The position numbers and the translations under genes are program-made. Below, piece after piece: positions 58,836 through 64,000 of a stretch of DNA of 64,000 nt. This DNA comes from Lactobacillus panisapium (GTDB lineage Bacteria; Bacillota; Bacilli; Lactobacillales; Lactobacillaceae). The stretch covers positions 1,333,501 to 1,397,500 of the forward strand of contig NZ_CP048268.1 of NCBI RefSeq assembly GCF_019469265.1. The letters are read 5' to 3'. The notes under the pieces were generated by a model. It was not told where the DNA came from, searched no databases, and saw only the letters and a program-made list of their open reading frames with translations. How positions within the stretch are numbered: position 1 is the first letter of the stretch; each line of letters starts with the position of its first letter.

Positions 58836-58878
58836 AAAAATCCGATTACCAATTGATATTGGTGATCGGATTTTTATT
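58836..58878. terminator. Bidirectional terminator pyrE / MFS
   Basis: AAAAATCCGATTACCAA and TTGGTGATCGGATTTTT form a 17-bp stem, T runs both ways, between convergent genes. Confidence 0.9.
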
Positions 58879-60055
58879 AATGATTGTTAATGGCATTATT
58901 GAGCCGTTTACGGTAACGGAAATAGACCAAGAGCATGAGCGGCAGTAAAATCAATTGAATAGAGTAAAAGTACTTTACAGGTAAGATATCATTGACAAAG
59001 CCCATGATAATTGGGCCAAAGGACATCCCAACATCCAGTCCAAGATAAAATGTACTACTTGCCAGCCCCTGCTCACTGATCGGAGCTAATAGTAACGCGG
59101 TCGACTGTAAGATTGAGTAAATGACACCGTACCCAATAGCCATAAACGCCGCTGCCAAGGCCATGATCCAGTTATTTTTCATCACAGATAGCAACATAAT
59201 GTAAATAAAAGTAGAAGCTAAACTAATCCAGAACCAGACCCCAAAAGGCACAGTATCAAATAAGTTCTTTAGCACAACCCTAATTAAAAGGAGTACAAGC
59301 GCATAAATTAAAAAGAATGAGCTGACAGCAACATGTAAATGCCTCTGTTCAGCATATGTAACCAAATCAGCTTGGGTGGCAAAATAAGGAAAAGCAAACA
59401 AAGTAGTTAACAGTGCAATCGGTAATACATTTTTCTGAATAATTTTAAGATGGTGTGGTGAGCCCTGTTTTTTGACTCGCTTTTGCGGATTCGCCCGATT
59501 ACCAACAAATTGAATCATGATTACCATTAAAAAAGATGAAACAGCAGACGCAATTATGGCTGCCCGGTAGCCAGTCTTTTGGTAAATATTAATTGCTAAA
59601 GCTGGTGCAACCGCCATTGCCAACGCATTCATCAGACCATAAAAACCCATGGCCTGACCGACATGTTGCCGCGGAACTAAAAATGCTAGCCAAGTAGTCA
59701 TACAAACAGTACATAAGACAAAGCCGGTTCCATTAATAATGCGCAACAGTAACAGCCAACCGCTAGCCGGTGCAAAAACATAGCCAATGACACCGATCAT
59801 AATCAAAATTCCACCAATAAAGGAAAGTTGATATTTTGAAAATTTATCGGTTAAATTACCAGCAATTGGTCTTAAAAACATTGCTGCAATACTCATAATA
59901 CCAACAATAATACCGGCAAATGCGCTGCTTGCACCTAAGCTTTTGGCATAACCATTGATTAATGGGTTAACGAACATCGTACTAAACATAAAGAAGAACG
60001 ATGCTGCCATCACTAATATAACATCCTTAGTATAAATCGATTTTCCTTTAGCCAT
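58877..60055 (-). CDS. MFS transporter (DHA-type efflux)
   Basis: 392 residues with twelve membrane helices. GNLTDKFSKYQLSFIGG between helices 2 and 3 matches the MFS loop signature; helix 4 RIINGTGFVLCTVCMTTWLAF and long central loop (NPQKRVKKQGSPHH). Resembles drug/metabolite efflux members; substrate unknown. Single gene between pyrE and glnA. Confidence 0.88.
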   Translation of the reverse strand: MAKGKSIYTKDVILVMAASFFFMFSTMFVNPLINGYAKSLGASSAFAGIIVGIMSIAAMFLRPIAGNLTDKFSKYQLSFIGGILIMIGVIGYVFAPASGWLLLLRIINGTGFVLCTVCMTTWLAFLVPRQHVGQAMGFYGLMNALAMAVAPALAINIYQKTGYRAAIIASAVSSFLMVIMIQFVGNRANPQKRVKKQGSPHHLKIIQKNVLPIALLTTLFAFPYFATQADLVTYAEQRHLHVAVSSFFLIYALVLLLIRVVLKNLFDTVPFGVWFWISLASTFIYIMLLSVMKNNWIMALAAAFMAIGYGVIYSILQSTALLLAPISEQGLASSTFYLGLDVGMSFGPIIMGFVNDILPVKYFYSIQLILLPLMLLVYFRYRKRLNNAINNH

Positions 60056-60224
60056 TTTCTCCTCACTATCTCTTAAAAAATAGTTAATATTAATATTCTA
60101 GCACTTCTAGGCCCTATAAGTAATGGGTTCTACCTAAATAGGCGGTTCTTTTTTGCTAATACAAGTAGCTAAATGGATGAAACTGTGCTCTTCTTTTAGA
60201 AAATTGGTCTACCTCGTAATACAC

Positions 60225-60258
60225 AAAAAAACACTGAATCAATTAGATCCAGTGTTTT
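60225..60258 (-). terminator. glnA terminator
   Basis: AAAACACTGG/TCAGTGTTTTTTT hairpin on the minus strand about 45 bases after glnA. Confidence 0.85.
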
Positions 60259-60301
60259 ATTATTTTATATTTACCAGTAAGAAAGTCTTTGGTTTTCTTA
60301 A

Positions 60302-61639
60302 TTAGTAACCCATGTATCTGTTTCTTTCCCAATCAGAAACAGTTTCAGCATATTGTGACCATTCAAGTTCTTTAGAGCTTGTAAAGCTTTGGGTCAAGTG
60401 CTCTCCAAGAGCATCTTGAATTAACTTGTCTTCCTTAAAAGCTTTAAGAGCATTGTGCAAAGTTGAAGGCAATGGCTTAATTCCCATTTCATTTCTCTTC
60501 TCTTCACTGACATCAAATAAGTTGCAATCGATTGGATCCATTGGCATCTCTTCTCTCTTGATGCCATCAAGACCAGCAGCTAGGCATGCGGCCAATAATA
60601 AGTATGGGTTAGCCGTTGGGTCAGCTGAACGCATTTCCAATCTGGTATTAACCTCTTCAGCTGAAGGTACGCGAACCATTGGTGACCGATTCTTTGAAGC
60701 CCAAGAAATATATACGGGTGCTTCATAGCCAGGAATCAATCTCTTGTATGAATTGACTGTTGGGTTAGCTACAGCAGTGATTGCACGTGCATGATCTAAA
60801 ATACCATTTAAAAAGTAGAGCGCTGTATTGGACAAGTGGAATTTATTATTCTTGTCGTAAAAAGCATTTTTACCATTTTTGAATAATGACATGTTCGTGT
60901 GCATTCCGTTACCAGCTTGTCCCTGTAATGGTTTAGCCATGAATGTAGCGAATAATCCATGCTTTTTAGCAATTTCACGAACAACCATCTTAAAGGTTTG
61001 AACCCGGTCGGCTGTGGTTAATGCGTCATCAAACTTAAAGTCGATTTCTTGTTGACCGTCACCAACTTCATGGTGCGCTGCTTCAACTTCAAACCCAATA
61101 CTTTCCAAAGTTTCAACGATATCACGTCTGCAACTAGCACTTTCATCATTGGAAGTAAGATCAAAGTATGAAGCATGATCAGGAACCTTTGTGGTCCAGT
61201 TGCCATTTTCATCAAGCTTAAGTAAATGAAATTCAGCTTCAAATCCAATATCAAATGCGGAAAAGCCCATATCCTTCATTTGTTCAACAATCCGCTTCAA
61301 ATTGTTCCGCGGATCCCCTGCAAATGGCTTACCATCTGTCATATGAACAGAACAAATTAAGCAGCCAATCTTACCGCCCTGGCTATCTGTCCAAGGTAAT
61401 ACTGACCAAGTCGAAAAGTCTGGATATAAAACCATATCGCTTTCTTCTAAGCGAACAAAACCATCAATTGAAGAACCATCGAACCGAACATCATTAGTGA
61501 GTACTTTTTCCAGTTGACTATTAGGTACTTCAACTGCCTTGAGTGTCCCATTAATGTCAGTAAAAGTTAGTCGAATAAAACGAACATCGTCATTAGCGAC
61601 GCTTTTTCTTATATCATCTGCTGTAATTTTCTTTGTCAT
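60302..61639 (-). CDS. glnA: Glutamine synthetase, type I (GSI-alpha)
   Basis: 445 residues, AGGTGG upstream of ATG. Motifs: N-terminal [14 protein letters not shown] and [16 protein letters not shown], catalytic loop [14 protein letters not shown]-binding [17 protein letters not shown]-terminal [17 protein letters not shown], no adenylylation-type insertion, so GSI-alpha as in Bacillota. Makes glutamine; it would normally be regulated by GlnR, but no glnR lies upstream. Control is probably through the inverted repeats at 61725-61780. Confidence 0.96.
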   Translation of the reverse strand: MTKKITADDIRKSVANDDVRFIRLTFTDINGTLKAVEVPNSQLEKVLTNDVRFDGSSIDGFVRLEESDMVLYPDFSTWSVLPWTDSQGGKIGCLICSVHMTDGKPFAGDPRNNLKRIVEQMKDMGFSAFDIGFEAEFHLLKLDENGNWTTKVPDHASYFDLTSNDESASCRRDIVETLESIGFEVEAAHHEVGDGQQEIDFKFDDALTTADRVQTFKMVVREIAKKHGLFATFMAKPLQGQAGNGMHTNMSLFKNGKNAFYDKNNKFHLSNTALYFLNGILDHARAITAVANPTVNSYKRLIPGYEAPVYISWASKNRSPMVRVPSAEEVNTRLEMRSADPTANPYLLLAACLAAGLDGIKREEMPMDPIDCNLFDVSEEKRNEMGIKPLPSTLHNALKAFKEDKLIQDALGEHLTQSFTSSKELEWSQYAETVSDWERNRYMGY

Positions 61640-61686
61640 GCTTTTCCACCTAAAAAAATATAAACAACTTATAATTGGTATAGCCC

Positions 61687-61710
61687 AGGCAAGTACTCAA
61701 CTACCTGCCT
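61687..61710 (-). promoter_or_regulatory. Hairpin in glnA 5' leader
   Basis: AGGCAGGTA-GTTGAG-TACTTGCCT (9 bp, one G-T) in the transcribed leader, no T run. May influence translation or stability. Confidence 0.5.
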
Positions 61711-61724
61711 AAAACTTGATTAAT

Positions 61725-61780
61725 AGATTAGCAAAACATTAAATAAAAGTCAAAGTGGTCTAACCACTTTTTGCTAATCT
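61725..61780 (-). promoter_or_regulatory. glnA promoter with nested inverted repeats
   Basis: TTGACT (61753-61748), 17 bases, TAATCT (61730-61725). An inner palindrome AAAGTGGT-TAG-ACCACTTT (61770-61752) touches the -35. An outer perfect 12-bp inverted repeat AGATTAGCAAAA (61780-61769) and TTTTGCTAATCT (61736-61725) brackets it, the right arm overlying the -10. No GlnR-type TGTnA-N7-TnACA box is seen. Confidence 0.65.
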
Positions 61781-61824
61781 TTACCAAAGTTTTACTTTAA
61801 TTAAAGCCCTTTTCAATGCAAAAA

Positions 61825-63072
61825 TTAATTTTGGAAAAAGAGCTCATTAACTGCATTAGTGATAGCAATCTTGACATGAGCATATGTCAAGCCACCTTGC
61901 ATATAAATCGCGTATGGCGGCCGAATTGGTCCATCGCCTGAGAATTCGATGCTTGCACCTTCGACAAATGAACCATCTGCCATGATTACCTGATCCTCAT
62001 AACCTGTATCATTACTTGGGACAGGATCAACGAATGAGTTAATTGGAGAATTTTCTTGCAGTGCTTTAGCAAATCTAATCATCTTATCTTTATCATGGAA
62101 GATAACTGCCTGAATTAAGTCTGTCCGATCATCATCCCACTTTGGTGATACTTGAGCACCCATTCTGGCCAATAAGGCAGAAGAATAAATTGCCCCTTTA
62201 ATCGCATTACCAGTGACACTTGGTGAAATAAACAAGCCCTCAAAATAATCAAGGTTGTTGTTAAGACTGGCACCTTCTTCTCTACCAATTCCTCCAGCCG
62301 TGAGTCTGGCGGCAGTATTTTCAATTAATTCATGTTTACCAACAACATAACCACCAACTTTGGCCAATCCACCGCCAGCATTTTTAATTAATGACCCAGC
62401 CATTAAGTCGGCCCCAAACTCAGTCGGTTCATGCTTTTCGGAAAATTCTCCATAGCAATTATCAACAAAGACAATACTATTAGGACTAACTTCACGAATC
62501 ATCGCAATCATCGGCTTGATTTTTTCAACCGTAAAGCTTTGACGTGTGTCATAGCCACGAGAGCGCTGAATGACAACCATCTTAGGTTGGTGCTCAGATA
62601 ACAACTTGCGAGCTGCTGCAAAATCAACGTCTCCGTCTTTTAAAGGAACATGGGAAAACTTAACGCCATATGACTTTAAGCTTCCTCGGCCGTCGCCCGC
62701 AATTCCGATTACTTGTTGCAGTGTATCATATGGCATACCAGTAATATAAGTTAGTTCGTCTCCTGGCAGCAAATTGCCAGCCATCGCTGTTGCTAAGGTA
62801 TGAGTACCAGAGACAAATTGTGAGCGAACTAAGGCATCTTCAGTATGAAAAATTTGCGCGTAAATGCGATCAAGCTTATCGCGACCACTATCATCCGATC
62901 CATAACCAGTACTTCCGATTAAGTCAGCTTCAGCAACTGCTTCATCCTTAAAGGCTTGTAAGACCTTATTTTGGTTAAAAAGGATATTATCATCAATTTT
63001 ACTTAATTGCGGTGCAATCTGTTGATCAATTTCGTTAACAATTTGTTGTAATTCTTGCGGCCAATTATTCAT
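61825..63072 (-). CDS. ynbB: PLP-dependent enzyme YnbB (methionine gamma-lyase/aluminium resistance family)
   Basis: 415 residues. Fold-type I PLP enzyme of the aluminium-resistance/methionine gamma-lyase-like family. Visible: FVSGTHTLATAMAG, FVDNCYGEF (Asp contacting the ring), and SLIKNAGGGLAKVGGYVVG with the Schiff-base Lys. The function is unproven. In Bacillota it lies between miaA and glnR-glnA; here it overlaps miaA by 8 bases, and glnR is absent. Confidence 0.9.
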   Translation of the reverse strand: MNNWPQELQQIVNEIDQQIAPQLSKIDDNILFNQNKVLQAFKDEAVAEADLIGSTGYGSDDSGRDKLDRIYAQIFHTEDALVRSQFVSGTHTLATAMAGNLLPGDELTYITGMPYDTLQQVIGIAGDGRGSLKSYGVKFSHVPLKDGDVDFAAARKLLSEHQPKMVVIQRSRGYDTRQSFTVEKIKPMIAMIREVSPNSIVFVDNCYGEFSEKHEPTEFGADLMAGSLIKNAGGGLAKVGGYVVGKHELIENTAARLTAGGIGREEGASLNNNLDYFEGLFISPSVTGNAIKGAIYSSALLARMGAQVSPKWDDDRTDLIQAVIFHDKDKMIRFAKALQENSPINSFVDPVPSNDTGYEDQVIMADGSFVEGASIEFSGDGPIRPPYAIYMQGGLTYAHVKIAITNAVNELFFQN

Positions 63073-63985
63073 TCAACCATTCCTTCACTTTCTGTTCTAT
63101 CTTTATCTGACATTCTGGGTCGTCTAACGGGTCAAACCAGACAACGGGCAATTGATTTCTAAAGTATGTTAGCTGTCTTTTGGCATAGCGCCGAGATGCA
63201 GCTTTAACTTTTGCGATACAATCCTCTAATGTGCTTTCACCAGTAAAATACGGAAAAAATTCTTTATAGCCAATCGCTTGCAAAATCTGGTACTCTTTTT
63301 CCCGATTTTGATAAACAAATTCTGCTTCGCCTAACAGTCCCTCTTGCATCATCTGATCTACCCGAAGATTAATTCTGCGATAAATTTCCTGTCTGTTTGC
63401 ATTAAGACCAATAATTAAATAATCATACCGTGGCATTATTTTTTCCTGTTGTTCAGAAAACTTTTGTCCGGTTCGGTCAATAACGGTCAACGCCCGTAGT
63501 ACACGTCGGGTATTATTAAGTGGGATTTTCTCGGCCGCTGCTTGATCTCGCTGGTTTAATTCCTGCCATAATTTTTCCGCTCCATTTAAAGCTAAGAATT
63601 GTTGCCACTTTTCATCAATTGCCTGCTGCTGTTCCTTTTTCTCACCTAATTGCATCTGGTTTAACAGTGCATTGACATAAAAGCCAGTTCCACCTACGAG
63701 CATTGGTAACTCTTTTTTGGTCGCAATTGTATTGACCGCCGTTTCGGCTTGTTTAACAAAATCAACAACGGAGTATGGCTCAAAGACCGAGCGCGTGTCG
63801 ACTAAGTAATGATGGACTGCTTTTTGCTCTTCAGGTGTTGCTTTGGCTGTCCCAATTGCCACTTCACGATAAACCTGCATCGAATCGCCCGACACAATAG
63901 CCGCATTAAGCTTTTGTGCCAAAGAAATCGCCAAACTGGTTTTACCAATCGCTGTTGGTCCTACGATTGCTATGATTTTCTGCAT
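63065..63985 (-). CDS. miaA: tRNA dimethylallyltransferase MiaA
   Basis: 306 residues. P-loop IVGPTAIGKTSLAI, the DSMQVYR motif that binds tRNA/dimethylallyl diphosphate, GGTGFYVNALL and the late DQMMQEGLL helix; complete length for the family. Adds the isopentenyl group to A37 of tRNAs reading UNN codons. ATG at 63985 with AAGGGAAG upstream (only 15 bases remain in the window). Confidence 0.96.
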   Translation of the reverse strand: MQKIIAIVGPTAIGKTSLAISLAQKLNAAIVSGDSMQVYREVAIGTAKATPEEQKAVHHYLVDTRSVFEPYSVVDFVKQAETAVNTIATKKELPMLVGGTGFYVNALLNQMQLGEKKEQQQAIDEKWQQFLALNGAEKLWQELNQRDQAAAEKIPLNNTRRVLRALTVIDRTGQKFSEQQEKIMPRYDYLIIGLNANRQEIYRRINLRVDQMMQEGLLGEAEFVYQNREKEYQILQAIGYKEFFPYFTGESTLEDCIAKVKAASRRYAKRQLTYFRNQLPVVWFDPLDDPECQIKIEQKVKEWLNE

Positions 63986-64000
63986 TTTTCGCTTCCCTTT

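Overview
The window is a piece of a low-GC Gram-positive chromosome, most likely a Lactobacillus of the acidophilus/helveticus/delbrueckii group. The evidence is a PepX-type X-prolyl dipeptidyl peptidase, a PyrR-controlled pyr operon, a SLAP-type exported protein, strong GGAGG ribosome sites and the gene order miaA-ynbB-glnA. The species cannot be fixed from the sequence alone. About 35.8 kb of prophage is followed by about 28 kb of host chromosome.

Prophage (1 to about 35.9 kb; the left end, with lysis genes and attachment site, lies outside the window). Almost all of it reads on the minus strand. From right to left along transcription: integrase, a SLAP-like exported protein and the CI-like repressor are on the plus strand (33.1-35.8 kb). 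A divergent cro starts the early region (32.8 down to 23.5 kb): small proteins, DUF771, Gp157, two related HTH regulators, SF2 helicase, Sak4-like ATPase, DUF669 SSB-like protein, primase-polymerase and VapE helicase. Next come an array of GGTAACAGTA repeats that could be the replication origin (23.3-23.5 kb), a run of small genes, a VRR-NUC nuclease and an ArpU-type late regulator. The late region (20.4 kb downwards) begins with four TCGG repeats phased at exactly 11 bp, an extended -10 promoter and a transcribed leader with two tRNA-like folds and a terminator. It continues with HNH endonuclease, terminase small and large subunits, portal, ClpP-type prohead protease, HK97-type capsid, head-tail connectors, tail tube, tail chaperones (candidate +1 frameshift), a 2129-residue tape measure with two wall-degrading domains, Dit, a tail-spike protein and baseplate proteins. 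This is a complete siphovirus morphogenesis module.

Host part. Two tandem membrane-protein paralogues (36-37.3 kb) are followed by the most striking regulatory region of the window: a 23-codon leader ORF packed with Tyr/Phe/Trp codons, then mutually exclusive RNA helices ending in a terminator, just before a PTS_EIIC_2-type membrane protein (37.8-39.1 kb). Next are an amidohydrolase, an MFS transporter and a membrane-anchored LuxR regulator (39.2-43.2 kb), an ArsC/Spx-like protein and pepX. An IS3-family element (46345-47806) has landed inside the pepX/carB terminator hairpin and carries a frame defect in its transposase.

Pyrimidine synthesis genes fill 47.9-58.8 kb: pyrR-pyrB-pyrC-carA-carB on the minus strand, pyrD on the minus strand, pyrF-pyrE on the plus strand. 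RNA attenuators lie before pyrR, pyrB and pyrF. An MFS transporter, glnA (with nested inverted repeats at its promoter and no glnR beside it), ynbB and miaA close the window.
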